IMG/VR virus record: IMGVR_UViG_3300012001_000108
Location: 1 to 25,032 of that record
Reading direction: 5' to 3' (one strand)
Length of the DNA stretch: 25,032 nucleotides
From: a virus
Shown: piece after piece, positions 15,623 through 21,019 of the stretch
Numbering within the stretch: the first letter of the stretch is position 1
How the letters are laid out: the number at the start of each line of letters is the position of its first letter
The notes under the pieces: generated by a model
Seen by the model: the letters and a program-made list of their open reading frames with translations, nothing else
Databases searched by the model: none
Told to the model about the DNA's origin: nothing
Program-made: the position numbers and the translations under genes

Positions 15623-16896
15623 TACCAGTCTCCCTCTATGCTTTCTTTGATAGCCCGGCCCATGTTATGACTAAAGCCCTCAGCTAGGCCAGTCTCAGGA
15701 TTAGTTATAAACGAATGCACCACACGGTCAGCTGGACTAAGTGTCTCAACCACACCGGCCTGTGACCCACTGTTGCGCCAGTAAGTCTCCATGCGGTAAC
15801 GTATTGCGTCCATTGCATGATTGAACATGTCAATCGGTTTGTTAAGCACTTTGCCGTCACGATCTACTTCCCACATGTAATTGCGATACTCTTTGATAAG
15901 ATTAGTAGACTGCTTAGGTACACTGATGCGCTGGTCTTGCATGAACGCTATGCCTTGGTTAATACTGCCTTGACCCTTTTGCGCCGGCTGAATGTTCACG
16001 CCAAAGCTGCGTATCTCGTCAATGCTCTTAGGCTCACTACTATCGGCATAGACCGTAGACTGCGGACTATCTAAGTTAAGAATGACATCAGCTATCTGCT
16101 TATTGCTTAAGCCTTTTTGATACAACACTTCCTCTAAGATAAAGCCGCCATTGTACTTGTAGACATTTATAAGTGCCGTTGGGTCGTTGCTATAGCCGAA
16201 GTCTAGGCCACGCCCTTCTAGCTTAGCCTCATGCGGTATGTCATACAGTTCAATATCCCAGCCACGAAATACCTTGCCCTCAACCTCGCCAAGCTTACCC
16301 TCGCCGTAGACACGCCACCATTGCTTGTTATGTTTGTGACTCTCGATATCATCAACAATCTCCTGGCTAAGGGCTTCATTGTCTTTGTACGTCAGTGTTA
16401 AGAAATCATGGTCACGGTTTGGCATAACTTCCGTGTATGCCCAGAACTCGTTGGTAGGGTTCCAGTCAATGATAATCAACTCACGAGTACGTACCATCAT
16501 TTGGTCGGCTGCTTCCCATCTAATGTTATTACCCTCATTCATGTACAATCTGTCACGCCGTGGCCCACGAGTCTTGCTCGGCATATCTGCGCTAAAGAAC
16601 TCTATCTTGCTACCTGTTTCAAATGTATAGATAAAGTCCGACCTGTTCCACGACGCGTCTTTGTAGTAGCCATGCACCTGCATAATGTTTAGAAAGTCAC
16701 GCATTGCGCCTTTTTTAAGATGCGGCATTGTCTCACTGACTACGCTAGACAGCTTCGGCTGAGTATCGGTCTGTGCCAGTTGTATGAGCTTAAGCAGACT
16801 GCTAATAGTCTTACTAGCACTCGTTCCACCAGCAATACATTGAATACGCTTATTAAGGGATAAGATTTTGCGTGTCGCTGTTGTCTGGCTGTACAC
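15622..16896 (-). CDS. Terminase large subunit
   Basis: A 424-residue DNA-packaging motor. Walker A is AGGTSASKT (residues 22-30). A Walker-B-like RLYMNEGN (116-123) ends in the catalytic Glu, and IIIDWNPTNEFW (141-152) fits the coupling motif. The C-terminal RNase-H-like nuclease has GLDFGYSNDPT (Asp232), VYADSSEP (Asp284) and HAMDAIRY (Asp363). It cuts concatemeric DNA and pumps it through the portal. The start is GTG at 16896 because AGGAG lies six bases upstream; it overlaps the TerS end by 44 bases. Its length is at the short end for phage TerL, but both domains are complete. Confidence 0.95.
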   Translation of the reverse strand: MYSQTTATRKILSLNKRIQCIAGGTSASKTISSLLKLIQLAQTDTQPKLSSVVSETMPHLKKGAMRDFLNIMQVHGYYKDASWNRSDFIYTFETGSKIEFFSADMPSKTRGPRRDRLYMNEGNNIRWEAADQMMVRTRELIIIDWNPTNEFWAYTEVMPNRDHDFLTLTYKDNEALSQEIVDDIESHKHNKQWWRVYGEGKLGEVEGKVFRGWDIELYDIPHEAKLEGRGLDFGYSNDPTALINVYKYNGGFILEEVLYQKGLSNKQIADVILNLDSPQSTVYADSSEPKSIDEIRSFGVNIQPAQKGQGSINQGIAFMQDQRISVPKQSTNLIKEYRNYMWEVDRDGKVLNKPIDMFNHAMDAIRYRMETYWRNSGSQAGVVETLSPADRVVHSFITNPETGLAEGFSHNMGRAIKESIEGDW

Positions 16897-17302
16897 TTAC
16901 TGCTCCTAGAATTGGTATTGGCAAATGTACTGTGTTGTCTATTTGCGATTGATCAACCCAGCCATAATTGTTCTTTAAACTGAATATTGCCATCGTTGCA
17001 TTGAGTCCGCCTTGCATCGCACGAGACTCGATTGCAGCCTCGCACTTGACTAATGCTCGTTTTATAGTGGGGAAATACTCATCCTTAGAACGATAGTTAT
17101 ACAATGTTTTTCTGTCAGTATCAAGATGAACTGCTAAACCTGTTATTGTAGGCAAGTCGCGTAAAGTATCACATCGTTCAAAATACGCTTCAACAAGTAT
17201 CGCGAACTCATCGGGATTGTTGAACTTATTAGGCTTACCAGGACGACGATAAGTAACTAACTCAATACTAGATTTAGGGCTGCGGGATATGGCCTTACTC
17301 AT
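16853..17302 (-). CDS. Terminase small subunit (149 aa)
   Basis: A 149-residue protein. The N-terminal part is basic (MSKAISRSPKSSIELVTYRR). Helix-turn-helix-like residues ~50-75 (TITGLAVHLDTDRKTLYNYR) are followed by an oligomerisation helix and AMQGGLNATMAIFSLKNNYGW (about residues 95-115). This HTH plus conserved AxFxLKNxxGW pattern is that of Gp3-type small terminases, which recognise the pac site and load the large subunit. It immediately precedes TerL with which it overlaps. Conserved motif and neighbourhood make the call strong. Confidence 0.9.
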   Translation of the reverse strand: MSKAISRSPKSSIELVTYRRPGKPNKFNNPDEFAILVEAYFERCDTLRDLPTITGLAVHLDTDRKTLYNYRSKDEYFPTIKRALVKCEAAIESRAMQGGLNATMAIFSLKNNYGWVDQSQIDNTVHLPIPILGAVSVQPDNSDTQNLIP

Positions 17303-17320
17303 TCTCTGAATAATAGCACA

Positions 17321-17602
17321 CTACCGTTTCTGTACACCCCCAAAGCCACTATTCTTATCATAAACATAATAACCTTTCTCTGTTCCCTCCTCTACCGAAA
17401 AGATTACTGTGTTCTTATCATTCTTCACGAGCGTTGCCTCGCTACCGCTAGGCGTTATAAACACATTGCTCTGCATATCTGTTCTATCAAGCTGTGATGT
17501 CTCATGTCCGCACTTGCTACAAGTCGTTACATATCTGTCTACAGCATAGATGTGTAACGTATGCTTATTGCAACTTACGCAGAATAGTTTAGCTGGATTC
17601 AT
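17321..17602 (-). CDS. Zinc-ribbon protein (93 aa)
   Basis: A 93-residue protein with FCVSC (Cys8, Cys11) and TTCSKC (Cys28, Cys31), a classic zinc-ribbon spacing, followed by a beta-rich C-terminal half (NTVIFSVEEGTEKGYYVYDKNS). The start ATG at 17602 overlaps the end of the preceding KGG-type gene. Zinc ribbons of this sort in phages bind nucleic acid or proteins, but which is unknown. It lies between the KGG-type genes and TerS. Confidence 0.65.
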   Translation of the reverse strand: MNPAKLFCVSCNKHTLHIYAVDRYVTTCSKCGHETSQLDRTDMQSNVFITPSGSEATLVKNDKNTVIFSVEEGTEKGYYVYDKNSGFGGVQKR

Positions 17603-17834
17603 TACTTAAGTTTACTCTTAACTTGGCTCGCCTCGATGCGCCAGACGCTATACCGCCTAACTTTCCCGCCCGTCTAGCTAGTTTCTTATTCAACGCAAAT
17701 CCACTATTATGTCCGTTCTTACCGCCTACTTTACCAGCTTCTGAATGTAGTTTACTCTTGCCGTCTGCCGTTAGGCCATACCGTTTCAAGACAGTTGCTT
17801 GAGCTTTTATCGCTCCGGCTTTAGTCTGTGTCAT
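17589..17834 (-). CDS. KGG-type small basic protein, copy A (81 aa)
   Basis: An 81-residue basic protein. It contains LKRYGLTADGKSKLHSEAGK followed by VGGKNG, then LARRAGKLGGIASG, i.e. two (A/R)GKxGG motifs. These resemble the Lys-Gly-Gly repeats of stress-type KGG proteins and of small proteins found in many phages. Copy B, directly upstream in transcription, has the same plan (DGKSKFH, VGKMGG, VGGKISRR), so the two arose by tandem duplication. Gene ends and starts share ATGA, implying coupled translation. The function is unknown; the high basicity would suit DNA or RNA binding. Confidence 0.65.
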   Translation of the reverse strand: MTQTKAGAIKAQATVLKRYGLTADGKSKLHSEAGKVGGKNGHNSGFALNKKLARRAGKLGGIASGASRRAKLRVNLSNESS

Positions 17835-18040
17835 TTGATTACCTTGGTACGCCTGCTAATCTTGCCGCCTACCCTGCCCCACTTTTGAGCAGTTTCCTTA
17901 GTGAAGCCACCACCTCGGCTGATCGTGCCGCCCATTTTGCCTACCCGAACGTGAAACTTACTCTTACCATCTTCAGTCACGCCCTCTTTAGCTTTGAGTG
18001 CTTTGCTTATGTTTGGATACTTCTTGCCTTTAGTAATCAT
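17831..18040 (-). CDS. KGG-type small basic protein, copy B (69 aa)
   Basis: A 69-residue basic protein with DGKSKFHVRVGKMGGTISRG and, about 20 residues on, GRVGGKISRR, the same two-motif plan as copy A. The N-terminus (MITKGKKYPNISKALKA) is shorter than in copy A, and a Gly-rich linker (SRGGG) sits between motifs. It overlaps both neighbours by four bases (ATGA), so it is part of the late operon. Divergence between the copies is substantial outside the motifs, suggesting an old duplication. Confidence 0.65.
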   Translation of the reverse strand: MITKGKKYPNISKALKAKEGVTEDGKSKFHVRVGKMGGTISRGGGFTKETAQKWGRVGGKISRRTKVIK

Positions 18041-18273
18041 TTCTTGTCCTTTTTCTCATTCATTGCTATTTCATGTAAGCGGTACAATGTTATTTCCATA
18101 ATCTCAAGTATATGGTTATAGCGTTGCCACTCTTTCTTACCCTCTTCATTGTCAAAAGCTTTGAACGCTTTATCCCGTAGTAAAGTAATACGTTCTAAAT
18201 CCATCGTGTAGAAGTGCGTGTCTTCTACCAACTTGCTTAGTTCAGTCCGTTTGGCTTTAGCTGTCTGAATCAT
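18037..18273 (-). CDS. Small helical protein (78 aa)
   Basis: A 78-residue protein, almost entirely helical and charged (LERITLLRDKAFKAFDNEEGKKEW is broken only by GK), with a basic tail ending EKKDKK. It probably forms two antiparallel helices. ATGA overlaps with both flanking genes place it in the late operon. Family not recognised; it could be an oligomeric regulator or accessory protein of head assembly. Confidence 0.55.
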   Translation of the reverse strand: MIQTAKAKRTELSKLVEDTHFYTMDLERITLLRDKAFKAFDNEEGKKEWQRYNHILEIMEITLYRLHEIAMNEKKDKK

Positions 18274-18539
18274 TGCTTCTGTCTTTCCTTTAATCGCTTA
18301 GCAACTGCCTGAGCCTTTTTAAGCCCGTATAAGCTATCATCATGCATGATTTGCTCTAGTACTTGGTCTTTGGGCGGTACTACGCTTCCAGCTAGGTGTA
18401 CGTCGGCCACAGTTAGGCAAAAGGCTGCCTGTTGTTCGTTGGCTGGCGCTTGCTGATTATGTAGAACCTTGTAGATGGCCAGAGCTTTATCAGGGTCAAC
18501 ATTTTGTTTACTACCGTCTGTATAGATTAAATACGCCAT
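18270..18539 (-). CDS. First gene of the late operon, small protein (89 aa)
   Basis: An 89-residue protein beginning MAYLIYTDGSKQNVDPDKAL, with a Cys-containing middle (AAFCLTVADVHLAG) and a helical, basic C-terminus (KKAQAVAKRLKERQKQ). The frame is open to an ATG at 18581, but that codon lies in the U-tract of the terminator at 18585-18621, so the internal ATG at 18539 is preferred. The Shine-Dalgarno there is weak (AGTGG). It overlaps the next gene by four bases (ATGA). The N-terminal YTDGxK-like opening resembles small phage proteins of unknown role. Confidence 0.6.
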   Translation of the reverse strand: MAYLIYTDGSKQNVDPDKALAIYKVLHNQQAPANEQQAAFCLTVADVHLAGSVVPPKDQVLEQIMHDDSLYGLKKAQAVAKRLKERQKQ

Positions 18540-18581
18540 CCTGCCACTAATGTAGCACAAGCCTAATAACAACACAAGCAT

Positions 18582-18621
18582 AAAAATACGCCCCTAGGAC
18601 GGAAGTACCTAAAGGCGTATT
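18582..18621 (-). terminator. Strong intrinsic terminator before the late genes
   Basis: In minus-strand RNA a continuous 14-bp stem (AATACGCCTTTAGG/CCTAGGGGCGTATT, with two G-U pairs) closes a 9-nt loop and is followed by five U residues counting the last two of the stem. It lies ahead of the first late gene (start at 18539), so late transcription needs readthrough. Confidence 0.8.
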
Positions 18622-18842
18622 GACCGGAAAAAAGTATTTGAGTGGTGCCTGCCGCATAGATTCGGCCGAGAAGTTTGTATAACCCGGCTGCTGGATATAG
18701 GTACGGGGTGGATTCCCGCTTCTATGACTCCGCAATACTCGGCAGACCTCTGGATAATACCTATGTAGCTTGCATTTGTAAATAGACTACTTTATATTAC
18801 TAAGCAACTGAGAGACCTTGTCTAAGATCACTCGGCTAGCAA

Positions 18843-18867
18843 GAAAAACACCCCCGTGAGGAGGTGT
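18843..18867 (-). terminator. Intrinsic terminator in the leader of the late operon
   Basis: Minus-strand stem ACACCTCC/GGGGGTGT (8 bp, one G-U) with a TCAC loop (18848-18867) and a U-rich tail (TTTTTCTT). It would stop transcripts from the promoter at 18890-18920 about 40 bases after their start, or the transcript of the 101-residue gene. Confidence 0.85.
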
Positions 18868-18889
18868 GATTCAGCGAGCCTTGTCTACT

Positions 18890-18920
18890 GATATAGTAGC
18901 AGAAATCGTAATTGCGTCAA
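18890..18920 (-). promoter_or_regulatory. Sigma70-like promoter of the late operon
   Basis: On the minus strand TTGACG (18915-18920) is followed by a 17-19-bp spacer and overlapping -10 candidates (ACTATA, CTATAT, TATATC, 18890-18897). The TGC just upstream of ACTATA may add an extended -10 contact. It points to the terminase and structural genes and is followed within ~40 bases by a terminator. Confidence 0.55.
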
Positions 18921-19080
18921 GCACATTATTCGTGATTGATATTACCAACTCAGCCCGACAGGACGCTATAGCTGGCGAACGACTCAGGGGCTTACAATAT
19001 CTGAGTAGATGTGATCGGTAAGTCACGAACAGCTTTAACTGGGGTGCGGTGCCTCTAAACAGCCGCCTTACGCCGAAGAT

Positions 19081-19095
19081 CGTTCTTTAACAATC
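19081..19095 (+). promoter_or_regulatory. boxA-like antitermination sequence
   Basis: cgttctttaacaatc closely matches the boxA element of E. coli rRNA leaders (core GCTCTTTAACA), which recruits NusB-NusE during antitermination. It reads in the plus direction, ~270 bases before the first rightward gene. A boxB hairpin directly downstream is not obvious, so the role is only suggested. Confidence 0.4.
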
Positions 19096-19346
19096 AACTT
19101 AGTAATAAACCTTTTACCCCCGCCGACCGTAATCACTCCGTAACCTAGATTTAAGTATTATCTACTTGAATTAGCTACTGAATCCAGACCAACTAAGTAA
19201 ATACAGAGAACTAAACTAGAACCCACTTCGGATTAGCTATAGTAAAGACGCTGTAAATGTAGCTCCCTTGCAGCTAACACTGTTAATTAAAGGGTAGATT
19301 AAACGTGGCTAATGCTAGAATAACTAAACAGATAAGGAACAAATAT

Positions 19347-19517
19347 ATGTCAATCAAACCAATTCCAATCCAACAGATCCCCAACAAACTATTCGCTCGC
19401 CTACCTATCGAGAAGACCTACAAGAATGGCCGGGTACGCTTAATCACGCCACCATTACGGTCTGATAGTAAAGTTATTAAAATCGATAACAGTTTTAAAC
19501 GTAATCCTAAAGGGTAA
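19347..19517 (+). CDS. Small basic protein (56 aa)
   Basis: A 56-residue basic protein (MSIKPIPIQQIPNKLFARL, later KVIKIDNSFKRNPKG). ATG at 19347 follows AAGGA at eight bases. An in-frame GTG at 19305 behind AAAGGG would add 14 residues and cannot be excluded. Its last 11 bases overlap the 3' end of the converging 101-residue gene, so minus-strand transcription would produce antisense RNA to it. No family; Pro-rich N-terminus and basic tail only. Confidence 0.45.
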   Translation: MSIKPIPIQQIPNKLFARLPIEKTYKNGRVRLITPPLRSDSKVIKIDNSFKRNPKG

Positions 19518-19812
19518 GTCTAGGCAACCAGCTAACACCTAACTCGTTACGTATCTCCTGGCGAGTTTGTGTGTGATTCATTGCGTCGTAGTAACCAGCA
19601 TAGGCGTCTAGCATTGAAATGCCTATCACACGGGCCGTAGACCGCCCTGCGGCAGTGATTCCCTCAATTATCCTATGTGTAGCAGTTGCTACTTTTAAGT
19701 TGCGTTCAGCGGCTCGTATGGCTGAATAATAGTCTTCGTCGGCTTCGCCATTACGGGTGACCAGTAAGTTTGCTATGTCGGATTGTTCGATGTTTGTTTG
19801 ATTTGCTTTCAT
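19507..19812 (-). CDS. Regulatory-region protein with leaderless start (101 aa)
   Basis: A 101-residue mostly helical protein (EDYYSAIRAAERNLKVATAT, then GRSTARVIGISMLDAYAGYY). The frame is open to a TTG at 19848, but that codon is part of the -35 box; the ATG at 19812 lies seven bases after the -10 box (TACTAT), so the mRNA would start at or very near the ATG. This leaderless arrangement is the reason for the chosen start. It is transcribed divergently from the RHH gene, as regulator pairs often are. Function unknown; it could be a lysis-lysogeny or early-late regulator. Confidence 0.6.
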   Translation of the reverse strand: MKANQTNIEQSDIANLLVTRNGEADEDYYSAIRAAERNLKVATATHRIIEGITAAGRSTARVIGISMLDAYAGYYDAMNHTQTRQEIRNELGVSWLPRLTL

Positions 19813-19819
19813 GTCAACA

Positions 19820-19848
19820 ATAGTATCATACATACTTGTGTAAGTCAA
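19820..19848 (-). promoter_or_regulatory. Divergent promoter, leftward
   Basis: Minus-strand TTGACT (19843-19848), a 17-bp spacer and TACTAT (19820-19825). Five of six -35 and five of six -10 positions match the sigma70 consensus. The ATG of the leftward gene is seven bases after the -10 box. Confidence 0.75.
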
Positions 19849-19866
19849 TACTTATATGTATACTAC
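19823..19866. promoter_or_regulatory. Operator candidate: inverted repeat across both promoters
   Basis: GTATCATACAT (19823-19833) and ATGTATACTAC (19856-19866) are inverted copies matching at 9 of 11 positions, centred near 19844.5. One half-site overlaps the leftward -10 and the other the rightward -10. This is a plausible binding site for the neighbouring RHH protein. Confidence 0.55.
19836..19864 (+). promoter_or_regulatory. Divergent promoter, rightward
   Basis: TTGTGT (19836-19841), a 17-bp spacer and TATACT (19859-19864). The ATG of the RHH gene (19874) follows nine bases after the -10 box, so the transcript leader would be about two or three bases. Confidence 0.7.
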
Positions 19867-19873
19867 CCTGCAT

Positions 19874-20047
19874 ATGAAAGAAACAACTATACGAGTACCG
19901 GTTAATTTGCGTGACAATATTAAAGCGGCTGCCCTAGCCCGTGCTAAGTACATAGGTATCAACAAGCTATCTATGGTTGATTATTTACGGTTACTTATAG
20001 CCGAACAGCCTAAGGACTTATCCACAGGTATACAAAAAAGTATTTGA
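19874..20047 (+). CDS. Ribbon-helix-helix DNA-binding protein (57 aa)
   Basis: A 57-residue protein. MKETTIRVPVNLRDNIKAAA gives the beta-strand (TTIRVPV) and first helix of a ribbon-helix-helix fold (Arc/CopG type), and KLSMVDYLRLLIAEQ the second helix. The tail is KDLSTGIQKSI. An upstream ATG at 19856 falls in the -10 region, so ATG 19874 is the start and the mRNA is almost leaderless. RHH proteins bind DNA as dimers, often at inverted or direct repeats in their own promoter, matching the repeat at 19823-19866. It likely controls the early-region switch. Confidence 0.8.
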   Translation: MKETTIRVPVNLRDNIKAAALARAKYIGINKLSMVDYLRLLIAEQPKDLSTGIQKSI

Positions 20048-20072
20048 CTAAGTATGTAACGTGATGTAAGCT
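20044..20072 (+). promoter_or_regulatory. Promoter candidate for the rightward gene series
   Basis: TTGACT (20044-20049), a 17-bp spacer and a poor TAAGCT -10 (20067-20072) precede the first small gene. The spacer contains AAGTATGTAA (20050-20059), which also occurs as AAGTATGTAT (minus strand, 19828-19837) in the divergent promoter region. A common operator is possible. Confidence 0.35.
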
Positions 20073-20112
20073 AAGGCTATCACTAAGTAATTCATGAACG
20101 GACGTTAAGCAC

Positions 20113-20287
20113 ATGAAGACCACAACTACTAAACAGAAAACCGTAGACGGAGCTAAGTTTAAGCTTCAAAGCAATGACGGTTACTTTTACCGGATTGACT
20201 GCTTCGAGCCTAACGGCCGGTTCAGTCACTGTTATCTTCGAGGGGCAAGCAGTTGCCGCTAACGAACTGTGGAAAGAGATAAAGTAA
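20113..20287 (+). CDS. Small gene with an apparent +1 frame change
   Basis: The frame from ATG 20113 (MKTTTTKQKTVDGAKFKLQS, then GYFYRIDCFEPNGRFS) reads well for about 39 residues, then gives nine unlikely residues and stops at 20262. In the +1 frame the sequence continues with VTVIFEGQAVAANELWKEIK and a TAA at 20285-20287 that overlaps the next ATG (TAATG). Joined near 20224 they make a plausible ~58-residue protein. Alternatively two overlapping small genes exist (the second from ATG 20174, 37 aa). An indel error, mutation or frameshifting would each explain this. Function unknown. Confidence 0.4.
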
Positions 20288-20445
20288 TGACTACCCTACA
20301 AGCAGACCTCCAGGTCTTAAAAGACACGACCGAAGCCTACAAGCTGTTGGTCGAACAAGCTAACTGTAACCACGCTTTTCTGTTCGACCATAATGCAAGT
20401 GGCCCGTTACAATGTGAATTGTGCGGACTGGAAATGGATTTCTAA
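20287..20445 (+). CDS. Zinc-ribbon protein (52 aa)
   Basis: A 52-residue protein. A helical N-terminus (LQADLQVLKDTTEAYKLLVE) is followed by CNH (Cys27, His29) and CELC (Cys43, Cys46), so a compact zinc ribbon closes the protein. Start and stop both overlap neighbouring genes as TAATG, implying coupled translation. The role is unknown; similar small zinc proteins fill this whole early block. Confidence 0.6.
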   Translation: MTTLQADLQVLKDTTEAYKLLVEQANCNHAFLFDHNASGPLQCELCGLEMDF

Positions 20446-20630
20446 TGGCTAACTTTACTATTGAAAAGAAAGTAACTGACATGTCTATCTACGGCATTAC
20501 TGGCGAGAACCAATGGGCCGGTGACGTAATTGTTAAGAGTAAGAACGGCATCAGTGTACATGGTACATACTTCCCTACTAAGGCACAGGCCGAAGCTTAC
20601 GTCGAACGCATGGCAAAGGAGATTGTGTAA
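20445..20630 (+). CDS. Small protein (61 aa)
   Basis: A 61-residue protein, MANFTIEKKVTDMSIYGITG, followed by DVIVKSKNGISVHGTYFPTK and a helical end (AQAEAYVERMAKEIV). An upstream in-frame ATG at 20421 would add eight residues, but the TAATG overlap at 20445 fixes the start. The pattern (small beta part, C-terminal helix) is common in phage early genes; no family recognised. Confidence 0.6.
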   Translation: MANFTIEKKVTDMSIYGITGENQWAGDVIVKSKNGISVHGTYFPTKAQAEAYVERMAKEIV

Positions 20631-20758
20631 TGTCTGAAGCACTAACCATCTGCAACATCTGCGGTGAGCCGACTTACCACAAAGGCCCTGACGCACTCGA
20701 CTACTGCCCTACCTGCGACATGATCGTTGAGGACAACACTCACGAGGTCATGGTATGA
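20630..20758 (+). CDS. Zinc-ribbon protein (42 aa)
   Basis: A 42-residue protein with CNIC (Cys8, Cys11) and CPTC (Cys26, Cys29), spaced like a zinc ribbon, then a short acidic tail. Start overlaps the previous stop (TAATG) and the end overlaps ATG 20755, so translation is coupled. A stand-alone zinc ribbon of unknown partner. Confidence 0.55.
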   Translation: MSEALTICNICGEPTYHKGPDALDYCPTCDMIVEDNTHEVMV

Positions 20759-20814
20759 ACCTACAACAAATCTGCGAAGAATACGCTAAAGGGTTTACCC
20801 GTATAGAACTCTAA
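20755..20814 (+). CDS. Possible 19-residue peptide
   Basis: A 19-codon frame (MNLQQICEEYAKGFTRIEL) beginning with ATGA overlap on the previous stop. It may be a short peptide or a remnant of a gene; nothing else supports it. Confidence 0.25.
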   Translation: MNLQQICEEYAKGFTRIEL

Positions 20815-20905
20815 CCAGCTGGTGCTCACTTGATATATAGGCACTCACCCGCCGATATCAAGGTAAAGGTAATAAGGTTAACACCGACCAGCCGTCCTGA
20901 ACATT
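20812..20905 (+). other. Structured stretch before the 24-bp-arm hairpin
   Basis: Non-coding sequence with a perfect 8-bp inverted repeat CTTGATAT/ATATCAAG (20829-20836, 20855-20862). Further outside it, GCTGG and CCAGC elements can also pair. The stretch lies between the last small gene and the long hairpin at 20912-21001, so the two may form one RNA. Confidence 0.4.
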
Positions 20906-20911
20906 AACAAC

Positions 20912-21001
20912 TTAAGTAAACATTCTGGCCGGTAAGTAATACTCGCAAGAGTTACAGCCCCGTCACTGGGTTACTGATTACCGGTCAAGATGTTTACTTA
21001 A
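20912..21001 (+). ncRNA. Structured RNA or regulatory hairpin, 24-bp arms around two inner hairpins
   Basis: Arms at 20912-20935 and 20978-21001 pair over 24 positions: 21 Watson-Crick, two G-U and one mismatch (12 perfect pairs at the outer end). The 42 bases between contain GTA-AT-ACTC-GCAA-GAGT-TAC (20936-20955), a hairpin with a GNRA-type loop, and AGCCC-CGTCACT-GGGTT (20956-20972), 5 bp with a 7-base loop. The whole forms a three-way junction. It ends ~18 bases before the ATG of the winged-helix-like gene, beside its Shine-Dalgarno. Small RNA, 5' leader control element or replication/processing site are possible. Confidence 0.55.
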
Positions 21002-21019
21002 ACGAGAGCAAAGGGAGTA

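Larger units (their letters stand above)
18868..19304. other. Non-coding intergenic region with inverted repeats
   Basis: No convincing protein-coding frame. It contains the late promoter (18890-18920), a hairpin ACTCAG/CTGAGT (18982-19006), a boxA-like sequence (19081-19095) and a hairpin TTTAAGTA/TACTTGAA (19150-19170). The stretch 18622-18842 to its left also holds no convincing gene. No tRNA cloverleaf was found. Leader RNA, replication origin or packaging site are all possible; the sequence does not decide. Confidence 0.5.

Noticed and set aside
18547-18735. Minus-strand 62-codon open frame
   Set aside because: Overlaps the terminator at 18585-18621, has no Shine-Dalgarno, an implausible composition and covers the start of the first late gene in another frame.
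18693-18765. tRNA-like pairing (7-bp TAGGTA-type ends, 5-bp GC-rich arm)
   Set aside because: The supposed T-loop lacks TTC-type bases on either strand and no 5-bp anticodon stem can be made.
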